Shown: positions 27,775 through 35,405 of the stretch, piece by piece
Layout of the letters: the number at the start of each line of letters is the position of its first letter
Position numbering within the stretch: the first letter of the stretch is position 1
Source of the DNA: Halovulum dunhuangense
GTDB lineage: Bacteria; Pseudomonadota; Alphaproteobacteria; Rhodobacterales; Rhodobacteraceae
Length of the DNA stretch: 64,000 nt
Assembly (NCBI RefSeq): GCF_013093415.1
Contig: NZ_JABFBC010000001.1
Location: forward strand, 1,488,001-1,552,000
Direction of reading: 5' to 3'
Notes under the pieces: generated by a model
Told to the model about the DNA's origin: nothing
What the model saw: the letters and a program-made list of their open reading frames with translations, nothing else
Database searches by the model: none
Program-made: the position numbers and the translations under genes

Positions 27775-28610
27775 CCCTGGCGTCGCGCCATGAAGGCCAG
27801 CCGCTCGAAGAGCTGCACGTCCTGCTCGTTCTTCAGCAGCGCGCCATGCAGCTTGGGCAGCGCCTCGCGCGGGCTGCGGCGCAGATCCTCGGGGGCGAGA
27901 TCCTCGGCCAGCAGCAGCTTCAGCCAGTCGAGCATCTCGGATGTGGAGGGCTTCTTCTTCAGGCCCGGCGTCTCGCGGATCTCGAAGAAGCGTTCCAGCG
28001 CGGCGGTCAGAAGCGCGGGCTTGAGCCCCGGGAAGTGCACCGCGACGATGGCGGCCAGCGTGTCGGCGTCGGGAAAGCGGATGTAGTGGAAGAAGCAGCG
28101 CCGCAGGAAGGCGTCGGGCAACTCCTTCTCGTTGTTCGAGGTGATGATGACCACGGGGCGGTGGCGGGCGCGCACCGTCTCGCCGGTTTCGTAGACGTGG
28201 AATTCCATGCGGTCGAGTTCCTGAAGCAGGTCGTTCGGGAACTCGATGTCGGCCTTGTCGATCTCGTCGATCAGCAGCACCTGGCGGGTGTCGGCGGCAA
28301 AGGCCTCCCACAGCTTGCCGCGGCGGATGTAGTGCGCGACATCGCCCACCCGCGGGTCGCCCAGCTGGCTGTCGCGCAGGCGTGCGACGGCGTCGTATTC
28401 GTACAGCCCCTGCGCCGCGCGGGTGGTGGATTTCACCGTCCATTCGATCAGCGGCATGCCCAGCGCCGTGGCCACCTCGCGGGCAAGCTCGGTCTTGCCG
28501 GTGCCCGGCTCTCCCTTGACCAGCAGGGGGCGTTCCAGCGTGATCGCGGCGTTCACCGCGACGGCAAGCTCGGGCGTGGCGACGTAACGCTCGGTCGATG
28601 CGAATCTCAT
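27771..28610 (-). CDS. MoxR-family AAA+ ATPase
   Basis: 279-residue cytosolic ATPase. Walker A GEPGTGKT (33-40), Walker B VLLIDEID (111-118), a sensor-1 region VIITSNNEKELPDAFLRRC and a C-terminal lid (ETPGLKKKPSTSEMLDWLKLL). MoxR ATPases act as chaperones in maturing enzymes or complexes, usually with a vWA protein, which is present five genes downstream. First gene of the operon running to 22994. The start follows AAGGC at ATG 28610, divergent from dksA; the 210-base gap is AT-rich around 28690 and must hold both promoters. Confidence 0.92.
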   Translation of the reverse strand: MRFASTERYVATPELAVAVNAAITLERPLLVKGEPGTGKTELAREVATALGMPLIEWTVKSTTRAAQGLYEYDAVARLRDSQLGDPRVGDVAHYIRRGKLWEAFAADTRQVLLIDEIDKADIEFPNDLLQELDRMEFHVYETGETVRARHRPVVIITSNNEKELPDAFLRRCFFHYIRFPDADTLAAIVAVHFPGLKPALLTAALERFFEIRETPGLKKKPSTSEMLDWLKLLLAEDLAPEDLRRSPREALPKLHGALLKNEQDVQLFERLAFMARRQG

Positions 28611-28820
28611 GCCTTCTCCGCGGTTTGGGGCGTGGTCCCCGGTTTTCCGAAGCCTGCCGGGAAGGCGCGGGGAATTCCAGCCCCGTGATCAGGGTTTATT
28701 TATCGACATTCGTGCCGTTTCCGGCTACACCCCAGCGCCATAGAGAGAGCAGCGGTGCGGAATCGCGCCCTACCCCTTCGGCGCGGCGACGCATGCAAGA
28801 ACCAGGGGTTGCGCACCGAT

Positions 28821-29243
28821 ATGAAAGCCGAAACCAATTTCGACTCCGACTATCGTCCGGCCGAGGACGAGCCTTTCATGAACGAGCGGCAACTGGCCTA
28901 CTTCAAGGCGAAGCTGCTGGCCTGGAAAGCGGCGATCCTGACCGACAGCCGCGGCACCATCGAGGGCATGCAGGAAGGCACCCGCAACATTCCCGACATC
29001 GCCGACCGCGCGTCCGAGGAAACCGACCGCGCGCTGGAACTGCGCACCCGCGACCGGCAGCGCAAGGTGGTGGCCAAGATCGACGCCGCCCTGCGCCGGA
29101 TCGAGGATGGCAGCTATGGCTACTGCGAGGAGACCGGCGAGCCGATCTCGCTCAAGCGGCTGGACGCGCGCCCGATCGCGACCCTGAGCCTTGAGGCGCA
29201 GGAACGCCACGAGCGGCGCGAAAAGGTGCATCGCGACGACTGA
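28821..29243 (+). CDS. dksA: DksA/TraR-type RNA polymerase-binding protein
   Basis: 140 residues. The coiled coil covers about 22-95, with the tip residues expected for RNA polymerase action in PDIADRASEE (Asp and Ala as in DksA). The globular end is YCEETGEPISLKRLDARPIA, where only one of the four usual zinc cysteines remains (Cys102). Single-cysteine forms of this kind are typical of Alphaproteobacteria and one was shown to work in Rhodobacter sphaeroides. Start at ATG 28821; an ATG at 28755 would add 22 residues. It acts with ppGpp on ribosomal and biosynthetic promoters. Confidence 0.9.
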   Translation: MKAETNFDSDYRPAEDEPFMNERQLAYFKAKLLAWKAAILTDSRGTIEGMQEGTRNIPDIADRASEETDRALELRTRDRQRKVVAKIDAALRRIEDGSYGYCEETGEPISLKRLDARPIATLSLEAQERHERREKVHRDD

Positions 29244-29256
29244 GCGCGGCCGCCCG

Positions 29257-30444
29257 ATGAAAGAGATGGAACCGCAGACGGGGCCCGAGGGCCCCGTTTC
29301 GTTGTCCGGCCGACGCATCGCGGTCGCCGGCGGCGGCATCGGCGGCATGGCGGCGGCAGTGTGCCTGGCCAGGCGCGGCGCGGATGTGGTCGTCCACGAA
29401 CGCGCCCCAGGCCTGGGCGAGGTGGGCGCGGGGCTTCAGATCGGGCCGAACGGGCTGAAGCTGCTGGACCGGCTGGGGCTGGGCGCGCAGGTCCGGGCCG
29501 CGGCCACGCTGCCCGAGCGGGTCGAGATGCGCTGCGGGCTGACGGGGCGACGGATCGCCGGCATTCCCTTCGGTGCCACGGCGCAGGCCCGCTACGGCGC
29601 GCCGATGGCGCAGATGCACCGCGCCGACCTTCTGGGGGTGCTGACCGATGCGGCGCTGGCCGCGGGGGTCCGGATCAGCCTTGGCGAGACGCTGGACCCG
29701 GCAACCCCGCCCGAGGCCGATGCGGTGATCGCCGCCGATGGCGTGCGCTCTGGCTTTCGCGCGCGGCTGGTGCCGGATGCGGCGCCGCGCTTCACCGGGC
29801 AGGTGGCCTGGCGCGCGCTGGTCCCCGCCGGTGCCGCCGAGGGGCCGCCGCCCGGGGTGACGTGGCTCTGCCTGGGGCCTGGTCGCCATGTGGTGATCTA
29901 TGGCCTGCGCGGCGGCCGCCTGTGGAACGTGGTCGCAGTAGAAGAACGGAATAGCTGGACCGGGGAGGGGTGGAACACAAGCGCCGATCCCGCCGATCTT
30001 TGGCGCGCCTTCGCGGGCTGGGATCCGCGCGTCACCGCCCTGCTGCGGGCGGCACGGGAGGTGCTGCTCTGGGGGCTTTTCGCCCATCCCCCCCTGCCGC
30101 GCTGGCAGGATGGCCGCGTGGCGCTGCTGGGCGATGCCTGCCACCCGATGCTGCCCTTTCTCGCGCAGGGCGCGACCATGGCGATCGAGGATGCCTGGGT
30201 GCTGGCCGACCGCCTTGCACGCATCGGGGACATACCCGCAGCCCTGGCCGCCTACGAGGCTGCGCGCAAGCCGCGCACGACTCGGGTGCAGGCCGCCAGC
30301 CTGCGCAACGCCCGCGTCTATCACCTGCGCCCGCCCGCGCTGCGGCTGGCGCGCGATACGGGGCTGAGCCTCGCCGCGCGGCTGGCGCCCGGCGGGCTGC
30401 TGGGCCGCTTCGACTGGCTTTACGGGTGGGAGGCGCCGGACTGA
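29257..30444 (+). CDS. FAD-dependent aromatic-ring monooxygenase-like protein
   Basis: 395 residues of the class A flavin monooxygenases. GGGIGGMAAAVCLARRGADVVVHER binds the FAD dinucleotide part. The second FAD motif GDACHPMLPFLAQGATMAIED is complete, and DG in AADGVRSGFRARL is the third. It resembles salicylate or 3-hydroxybenzoate hydroxylases more than UbiH proteins. The substrate cannot be told from sequence. Start at 29257, 13 bases after dksA, probably on the same transcript. It converges with xthA, 7 bases apart. Confidence 0.85.
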   Translation: MKEMEPQTGPEGPVSLSGRRIAVAGGGIGGMAAAVCLARRGADVVVHERAPGLGEVGAGLQIGPNGLKLLDRLGLGAQVRAAATLPERVEMRCGLTGRRIAGIPFGATAQARYGAPMAQMHRADLLGVLTDAALAAGVRISLGETLDPATPPEADAVIAADGVRSGFRARLVPDAAPRFTGQVAWRALVPAGAAEGPPPGVTWLCLGPGRHVVIYGLRGGRLWNVVAVEERNSWTGEGWNTSADPADLWRAFAGWDPRVTALLRAAREVLLWGLFAHPPLPRWQDGRVALLGDACHPMLPFLAQGATMAIEDAWVLADRLARIGDIPAALAAYEAARKPRTTRVQAASLRNARVYHLRPPALRLARDTGLSLAARLAPGGLLGRFDWLYGWEAPD

Positions 30445-30451
30445 CGGCGCC

Positions 30452-31225
30452 TCACAGATCCAGTTCCACCCAGACCGGGACGTGGTCCGAGGGCTTCTCG
30501 CGGCCGCGCACCTCGGCGTCGGTGCCGGCGGTCACCATCCGGTCGGCGGCCTGCGGGGTCAGCAGCAGGTGGTCGATGCGGATACCGTTGTTCCGTTCCC
30601 ACGACCGCGCCTGGTAGTCCCAGAAGGTGTAGACGCCCGGCTCGCGGTGGAGGGTGCGGATCGCATCCGTGAAGCCCAGGTTGACGATCCGGCGAAAGGC
30701 GGCGCGCGTCTCGGGCAGGAACAGCGCGTCCGTGAGCCAGTCCTTGGGGTTGGCGGCGTCCTCGGCCTGGGGGATCACGTTGTAGTCGCCCGCCATTATC
30801 GCCGGGATCTCTTCGGCCAGCAGCGCCTCGGCGCGGGTCTTGAGGCGTTCCATCCAGGCCAGCTTGTAGTCGTATTTCGGCCCCGGCGCGGGATTGCCGT
30901 TGGGCAGATAGAGCCCGCAGAGCCGCAGCTTTCCGTCCACCAGCGCCTCGATCCAGCGGGCCTGCGCGTCGCTGTCGTCTCCGGGCAGGCCGTGGCGGAC
31001 ATCCTCGAGCGGCAGGCGCGACAGGATCGCCACGCCGTTGAAGCCCTTCTGGCCGTGGGTCTCGACCCGGTAGCCCAGATCCTCGATCGGCTCGCGCGGG
31101 AATCCCTCGTCCTGGGACTTGATCTCCTGCAGGACGACCACGTCGGGCCGTGCCTCCGAGAGCCAGTCGGTCAGCGCCCCCAGCCGCGCCTTCACGCCGT
31201 TGATGTTGAACGAGGCTATCTTCAT
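30452..31225 (-). CDS. xthA: Exodeoxyribonuclease III
   Basis: AP endonuclease and 3'-5' exonuclease of base excision repair. 257 residues: MKIASFNINGVKARL, QEIKSQDEGFP (metal-binding Glu), GFNGVAILSR, GDYNVIPQAEDAANPK (catalytic Asp-Asn pair) and RIDHLLL..SDHVPVW (Asp-His) are all present. Start at ATG 31225 with GGGTGAG upstream; an in-frame GTG at 31234 is an alternative. The gene is divergent from a sulfotransferase gene. Confidence 0.95.
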   Translation of the reverse strand: MKIASFNINGVKARLGALTDWLSEARPDVVVLQEIKSQDEGFPREPIEDLGYRVETHGQKGFNGVAILSRLPLEDVRHGLPGDDSDAQARWIEALVDGKLRLCGLYLPNGNPAPGPKYDYKLAWMERLKTRAEALLAEEIPAIMAGDYNVIPQAEDAANPKDWLTDALFLPETRAAFRRIVNLGFTDAIRTLHREPGVYTFWDYQARSWERNNGIRIDHLLLTPQAADRMVTAGTDAEVRGREKPSDHVPVWVELDL

Positions 31226-31268
31226 GCGGCTCACCCTTGCTGATGCCGGCTTGCTAGCAAAGGCGCGC

Positions 31269-31287
31269 GATTAATCCAATGTTAATC
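31269..31287. promoter_or_regulatory. AT-rich inverted repeat between xthA and a sulfotransferase gene
   Basis: GATTAA (31269-31274) and TTAATC (31282-31287) flank TCCAATG in the 101-base divergent gap. This is the only AT-rich patch there. It could be an operator or part of a promoter; no known site is recognised. Confidence 0.3.
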
Positions 31288-31326
31288 GGCCCGCGTCCAG
31301 GCTGCGCGCTGAAACGCGGGGGCAGG

Positions 31327-32205
31327 ATGTCCGGAACAATCGTCAAGATCTTCGGGGAACGCAACACCGGCACGCGGGCGCTTCAGCAGATGCTGCGCCA
31401 GGTGCCGGGGCTGCGGTTTCGCGTCGAGAGCGGGACGCCGGTGCCCGGGGATGCCGCGGTCGAGGCGGCGATCGAGACGCGGATGAAGGGGGCGTGGAAG
31501 CGGCTTTACCTGCACGCGCTGCGCGACGAGCAGGCGGCGCTGCGCGCGGCCCATGACCCCTGGAAGCACGCCGCCCCCCGGCTGACGCCGGCGATGGTCG
31601 CGGCGGGGGTGCGGGTGCTGATCCTGGTGCGCGATCCCTATTCCTGGCTGATCGGGCTGGCCCGCCGGCCCTATCACCTGAAGGGGCCGAACGAGCGTTC
31701 GCTCGAGGAATTCGCCGCACGGCCCTGGATGACCGAACGGCGCGAGGGGCTGGCGCCGGTGCTGGCCTCTCCGGTCGATCTCTGGGCGCTGAAGGCCGCG
31801 GCAAGCCTTGCATGCCGGGCCGAGGCCAAGGCGAGGGGGCTGCCCTGCGCGATCCTGCGGTTCGAGGATTTCGTGCGGGATCCGGGCGGGGCGGCCACGG
31901 CGGCGCTGGCGCAGATCGGCATCGAGGCGGAGCATCTTGCGCCGCGGCAGGACAACACCAAGCCCGGAGAGGACGGGCTGCCGCTGTTGCAGCGCTATTA
32001 CCGCGACCGGCTCTGGCAGGCGCGGCTGACGCGGGAGACGGTGGCGCGGGTCAATGCGCGGATCGACTGGGCGGTGGCGGCGGAACTGGGCTATGCGCCG
32101 CTCGACCCCGAGCGGTTTCCGCGGGTGCTGCCGCCGGCACTCCAGGAACAGATCGCGCGCGAGATGGCGTGCCTGACGACGCCCACGGATCGCGCCGATG
32201 CGTAG
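31327..32205 (+). CDS. Sulfotransferase-fold protein
   Basis: 292 residues. IFGERNTGTRALQQML near the start has the Gly-Thr-Arg form of the phosphosulfate-binding loop; VRVLILVRDPYSWLIGLARRPY carries the 3'-phosphate-binding RDP..S element. AILRFEDFVRDPGGAATAAL is the usual substrate-side helix pair seen in such enzymes. No signal peptide. Related in fold, not closely in sequence, to the genes at 3394 and 53831. Acceptor unknown. Start ATG 31327 follows GGGGCAGG. It is followed by a hairpin repeat right after the stop. Confidence 0.65.
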   Translation: MSGTIVKIFGERNTGTRALQQMLRQVPGLRFRVESGTPVPGDAAVEAAIETRMKGAWKRLYLHALRDEQAALRAAHDPWKHAAPRLTPAMVAAGVRVLILVRDPYSWLIGLARRPYHLKGPNERSLEEFAARPWMTERREGLAPVLASPVDLWALKAAASLACRAEAKARGLPCAILRFEDFVRDPGGAATAALAQIGIEAEHLAPRQDNTKPGEDGLPLLQRYYRDRLWQARLTRETVARVNARIDWAVAAELGYAPLDPERFPRVLPPALQEQIAREMACLTTPTDRADA

Positions 32206-32212
32206 GGGGGGG

Positions 32213-32232
32213 ATCCCCGCCTACGCGGGGAT
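32213..32232. repeat. Dispersed-type palindrome after the sulfotransferase gene
   Basis: ATCCCCGC-CTAC-GCGGGGAT is a perfect 8-base stem with a 4-base loop, followed by GACAGG. From general knowledge, palindromes of this style (CCCCGC..GCGGGGATGAC) are scattered between genes in many Proteobacteria. It lies 8 bases after a stop codon and could also end transcription. One copy in the window. Confidence 0.5.
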
Positions 32233-32286
32233 GACAGGGTGTGGGATCGCGGGGGTGATCCGCCAGGCCCTTGTCCCCAAACGAAA

Positions 32287-32310
32287 ATACCCCCGGCAAA
32301 GCGGGGGTAT
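32287..32310 (-). terminator. Rho-independent terminator of the cold-shock gene
   Basis: On the minus strand ATACCCCCG-CTTTGC-CGGGGGTAT is a 9-bp perfect stem, followed by TTTCGTTT, after the csp stop at 32377. It is one of the few clear hairpin-plus-T signals in this window, fitting a short, highly expressed monocistronic messenger. Confidence 0.85.
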
Positions 32311-32376
32311 CCACAAGCGGACCCAGCGGTCCGAAGCCGTGTCGGGCTGGCCCCTGGGGGCCGCCCGGAGCAACGG

Positions 32377-32583
32377 TCAGGCGAGTTCGAGGTTCGCCGC
32401 GGACTGGCGTCCGTCGCGGCCCGACTCGAGGTCGAAGGTGACCTTCTGGCCGTCATCGAGGTGGCTGATCCCGGCGCGTTCCAGCGCGGAGATGTGGACG
32501 AACACGTCCTTCGAGCCGCCATCGGGCTGGATGAAGCCGAAGCCTTTGGTTGCGTTGAACCATTTCACGGTGCCATTGGCCAT
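32377..32583 (-). CDS. cspA: Cold-shock domain protein
   Basis: 68-residue single OB-fold protein that binds single-stranded RNA/DNA. RNP1 is KGFGFI and RNP2 is VFVHISAL. The start [17 protein letters not shown] is standard for alphaproteobacterial Csp. A strong ribosome site TAAGGAGA lies just before ATG 32583, and a terminator follows. Whether it is cold-inducible cannot be read from sequence; the paralogue designation is by similarity only. Confidence 0.95.
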   Translation of the reverse strand: MANGTVKWFNATKGFGFIQPDGGSKDVFVHISALERAGISHLDDGQKVTFDLESGRDGRQSAANLELA

Positions 32584-32604
32584 CGTGATGTCTCCTTAAT
32601 TGTT

Positions 32605-32626
32605 GCTGCCCACGAAATGCGGCAGC
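32605..32626 (-). promoter_or_regulatory. Hairpin in the csp leader
   Basis: GCTGCC and GGCAGC (6 bases) enclose CACGAAATGC about 20 bases before the csp start codon and just ahead of its ribosome site. Csp leaders often fold in a temperature-dependent way; a role here is inferred only from position. Confidence 0.35.
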
Positions 32627-32821
32627 CCGGCATCTGTCAGAACAAGATCGAATGACTGAGGCCGGTTAGGGAGACAGCTGGTCGATAGAGAAATAACGTT
32701 GCACCGGGTACATGGGCTTATCAGCGCCGATATGCAAGGCAATTCGGGAAAACGGCCGGATTTATTTTTCATCCGCGTGGCACGATTTGCGGCCCAAGGG
32801 GCCGGCGGGCATCTGCCATGT

Positions 32822-32865
32822 GTCTGGAAAGCGTATGGAAAGTGTATGGCAGGCGTATGGCACCT
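32822..32865 (+). repeat. Four tandem 11-bp units, copy B (before the REP transposase)
   Basis: GTCTGGAAAGC, GTATGGAAAGT, GTATGGCAGGC, GTATGGCACCT: four units of 11 bases with no gap, the same number, length and pattern as copy A at 15249-15292. Unit changes from GTCTGG to GTATGG and from GGAA to GGCA follow the same order in both copies. The block ends 57 bases before the transposase start. Confidence 0.8.
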
Positions 32866-32922
32866 TGCCCGACGCGAGGGGCGCTTCATGGTTTCGCAAG
32901 GGTTCCGCGGCAGGGTCGCGCC

Positions 32923-33483
32923 ATGCCACCCTATCGCCGCCCAAGGCGCCCGGGTGCGACGGTGTTCTTCACCGTGGCACTGGCGGAGCGCGGATCGGAC
33001 CTGCTGACGCGGGAGGTGGAGGTGCTGCGCGACGCCGTGCGCCGGGTGCGCGCGCGGCGACCGTTCGGCATACACGCCTGGGTGGTGCTGCCCGACCACC
33101 TGCATTGCGTCTGGACCCTGCCCGAGGGGGATGCGGAGTACGGGGTCCGCTGGGGCGCGATCAAGGCGCATTTCTCCCGCAGCCTTCGCGAGAGGGACGC
33201 GGCGCGTGGGCCGGGTGCCGGTGCGCCCTTCCTCCCGACGGAGTTTCCGGTCGTGCGGTCGGGGCGGTATGCCGGGCTGAAGCCCGGTCTACGGGTCGGC
33301 AAGCGCGAATGCGCGATCTGGCAGCGGCGGTTCTGGGAGCATCACATCCGGGACAAGGCGGATCTTGTCGGGCATGTCCGGTATTGCTGGGCCAATCCGG
33401 TCAGGCACGGGTTGGTGGAACGGCCCGAGGACTGGCCGTTCTCTTCGGTGCATCGGGATATGGCCGCGGGGAGATATCGGTGA
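32923..33483 (+). CDS. REP-associated tyrosine transposase (RAYT)
   Basis: 186 residues of the single-strand DNA HUH nuclease family that moves or propagates REP palindromes. The HUH pair is in LPDHLH (His59 and His61). The likely catalytic tyrosine is Tyr154 in VRYCWANPVRHGLV (the YxxxNPV motif); WQRRFWEHHIRD before it is typical. Between the HUH half and that motif, residues about 97-126 are extra compared with relatives I know. They include residues 117-124, coded by a REP copy. Start at ATG 32923 (MPPYRRPRRPG). No ribosome site stands out. Confidence 0.85.
   Translation: MPPYRRPRRPGATVFFTVALAERGSDLLTREVEVLRDAVRRVRARRPFGIHAWVVLPDHLHCVWTLPEGDAEYGVRWGAIKAHFSRSLRERDAARGPGAGAPFLPTEFPVVRSGRYAGLKPGLRVGKRECAIWQRRFWEHHIRDKADLVGHVRYCWANPVRHGLVERPEDWPFSSVHRDMAAGRYR
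33272..33294. repeat. REP copy inside the RAYT coding sequence
   Basis: CCGGGCTGAAGCCCGG followed by TCTACGG is identical, as reverse complement, to 23 bases of the intergenic REP at 33498-33520. It contains the stem CCGGGCT/AGCCCGG and the tail TCTAC. It is read in frame as part of the transposase (GLKPGLR). Its presence in the gene's own reading frame suggests insertion of a REP into the gene, or origin of the REP from it. Confidence 0.85.
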
Positions 33484-33497
33484 TCGCCGCCGGGGAT

Positions 33498-33549
33498 CCG
33501 TAGACCGGGCTTCAGCCCGGGAAAAAGACCGGGCCGAGGCCCGGTCTAC
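33498..33549. repeat. Inverted REP pair after the RAYT gene
   Basis: Two hairpins, GTAGACCGGGC-TTCA-GCCCGG and CCGGGC-CGAG-GCCCGGTCTAC, face each other across GAAAAAGA, so GTAGACCGGGC and GCCCGGTCTAC form the outer arms (33500-33510, 33539-33549). This BIME-like arrangement next to a RAYT is the expected substrate pattern. It lies between convergent gene ends (RAYT stop 33483, ettA stop 33555) and can act as terminator for either. Confidence 0.85.
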
Positions 33550-33554
33550 GTCTT

Positions 33555-35222
33555 TTACCGCGCGAACTTCTTGTACTTGATGCGCTTTGGCTCCACCGCA
33601 TCCGGGCCGAGGCGGCGGATCTTGTCGGCCTCGTAATCCTCGAAGTTGCCTTCGAACCATTCGACATGGCCTTCGCCCTCGAAGGCCAGGATGTGGGTGC
33701 AGAGGCGGTCGAGGAAGAAGCGGTCGTGGGAGATGATGACGGCGCAGCCGGCGAAGTCGGCCAGCGCGTCTTCCAGCGCGCGGAGGGTTTCGACGTCGAG
33801 ATCGTTGGTCGGCTCGTCCAGCAGCAGCACGTTGCCGCCCGCGCGCAGCAGTTTCGCCATGTGGACGCGGTTGCGCTCGCCGCCCGACAGGAGGCTGACC
33901 TTCTTCTGCTGGTCGCCGCCCTTGAAGTTGAAGGCGCCCACATAGGCGCGGCTGTTCATCTCGGCGTCGCCCAGCTTGATCACGTCGAGCCCGTCGGAGA
34001 TTTCCTCCCACACGGTCTTGTTCGCGTCGAGCGCGTCGCGGGACTGGTCCACATAGCTGAGCTTCACCGTGTCGCCGAATTCGATGGTGCCGGCGTCGGG
34101 CTTTTCCTGCCCGGTGAGCATGCGGAAGAGGGTGGACTTGCCGGCGCCGTTCGGGCCGATCACGCCGACGATGCCGCCGGGCGGCAGGGCGAAGCTGAGC
34201 CCCTCGATCAGCAGGCGGTCGCCATAGCCCTTGTCGAGGTCCGTCACCTCGATCACCTTGCCGCCCAGGCGCGGGCCGTTCGGGATCACGATCTGGGCGC
34301 GGCCCACGCGCTCGCGCTCGGACTGGTTGGCCAGTTCGTTATAGGCGTTGATGCGCGCCTTCTGCTTGGCCTGGCGCGCCTTGGCGCCGGCGCGGATCCA
34401 TTCGAGTTCCCGCTCCAGCGTCTTCTGCCGGGTCTTGTCCTCGCGCGCTTCCTGTTCCAGGCGCTTGGCCTTCTGTTCCAGCCAGCTGGAATAATTGCCC
34501 TCGTAGGGGATGCCGCGGCCGCGATCCAGTTCCAGGATCCAGCCGGTGATGTCGTCGAGGAAATAGCGGTCGTGGGTCACGATCAGGATCGTGCCCTTGT
34601 ACTCGATCAGGTGCTTTTGCAGCCAGGCGATGGTTTCCGCGTCGAGATGGTTGGTCGGCTCGTCCAGGAGCAGCATCTCGGGCGCCTCGAGCAGGAGCTT
34701 GCAGAGCGCGACCCGGCGCTTTTCGCCGCCCGACAGCGTGGCGGGCATGGCGTCGTCGGGCGGGCAGCGCAGGGCTTCCATCGCGACGTCGATCTGGCTG
34801 TCCAGATCCCACAGGTTCTGCGCGTCGATCTGGTCCTGGAGCGCGGTCATCTGCTCCATCAGCTCGTCCGAGTAATCCTCGGCCACCTTCATGGCGATGT
34901 CGTTGTAGTCGTCGAGCAGCTTCTTCTTGGCGGCCACGCCTTCCATGACGTTGTCGCGGACGGTCTTGCCCTCGTCCAGCTGCGGCTCCTGCGGCAGGTA
35001 GCCCACGCGCGCCCCCTCGGCGCACCAGGCCTCGCCGGTGTAGTCCTTGTCGATGCCGGCCATGATCCGCATGAGCGTCGACTTGCCCGCGCCGTTGACG
35101 CCGACGACGCCGATCTTCACGCCGGGAAGGAAGTTGAGGCGGATGTTCTCGAAGCATTTCTTGCCGCCCGGATAGGTCTTCGAGACGCCGTCCATGTGAT
35201 AGACATACTGGTACTTGGCCAT
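33555..35222 (-). CDS. ettA: Energy-dependent translational throttle protein (ABC-F ATPase)
   Basis: 555 residues, exactly the common EttA length. Two ABC domains without membrane segments: first Walker A GVNGAGKST (about 38-46) and signature LSGGEKRRV; second Walker A GPNGAGKST and signature LSGGERNRV. Between them lies the charged linker (KRLEQEAREDKTRQKTLERE) that reaches the peptidyl-tRNA site. Binds the ribosomal E site and gates entry into elongation by ATP/ADP ratio. The start MAKYQYVYHMDGVSKTYPG is typical. Downstream REP pair may end its transcript. Confidence 0.96.
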   Translation of the reverse strand: MAKYQYVYHMDGVSKTYPGGKKCFENIRLNFLPGVKIGVVGVNGAGKSTLMRIMAGIDKDYTGEAWCAEGARVGYLPQEPQLDEGKTVRDNVMEGVAAKKKLLDDYNDIAMKVAEDYSDELMEQMTALQDQIDAQNLWDLDSQIDVAMEALRCPPDDAMPATLSGGEKRRVALCKLLLEAPEMLLLDEPTNHLDAETIAWLQKHLIEYKGTILIVTHDRYFLDDITGWILELDRGRGIPYEGNYSSWLEQKAKRLEQEAREDKTRQKTLERELEWIRAGAKARQAKQKARINAYNELANQSERERVGRAQIVIPNGPRLGGKVIEVTDLDKGYGDRLLIEGLSFALPPGGIVGVIGPNGAGKSTLFRMLTGQEKPDAGTIEFGDTVKLSYVDQSRDALDANKTVWEEISDGLDVIKLGDAEMNSRAYVGAFNFKGGDQQKKVSLLSGGERNRVHMAKLLRAGGNVLLLDEPTNDLDVETLRALEDALADFAGCAVIISHDRFFLDRLCTHILAFEGEGHVEWFEGNFEDYEADKIRRLGPDAVEPKRIKYKKFAR

Positions 35223-35405
35223 GCTTCCTGGTCCTTTCGGGGCGGGAATCTTTAGGGGTTTCCGTGTATCTAGACAGTCCCCGCGCCGGGGGCAATGGCA
35301 GCGGGGCGCGCGCGGGATTGACAAGGACCGCGGGGCTGGGTTCTTGGGCGGCGGTGAAAACGGGGGCAGGGCGTGCGGCAGGGCTATCCACGGGCGGGCG
35401 CGGGC

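Larger units (their letters stand above)
32584..32922. other. Intergenic region between csp and the REP transposase
   Basis: 339 bases without a convincing gene. Read from the csp side: ribosome site (32587-32596), a hairpin GCTGCC/GGCAGC (32605-32626) in the csp leader, then an AT-rich stretch around 32640-32700 and 32757-32772 likely to hold promoters. Next comes the block of four 11-bp repeats (32822-32865), preceded by ATCTGCCAT (32811-32819), which is the exact reverse complement of the last nine bases of the block before gor. A possible frame from 32818 into the transposase passes through the repeats but has no coding character before 32923. Confidence 0.6.

Noticed and set aside
28860-29243. 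DksA as a pseudogene because of missing cysteines
   Set aside because: The loss is typical of alphaproteobacterial DksA, and the coiled coil, tip and length are intact.
32818-32922. Longer RAYT protein starting at 32818
   Set aside because: The extra residues are translated 11-bp repeats and have no similarity to RAYT N-termini; MPPYRRPRRPG at 32923 is the usual beginning.
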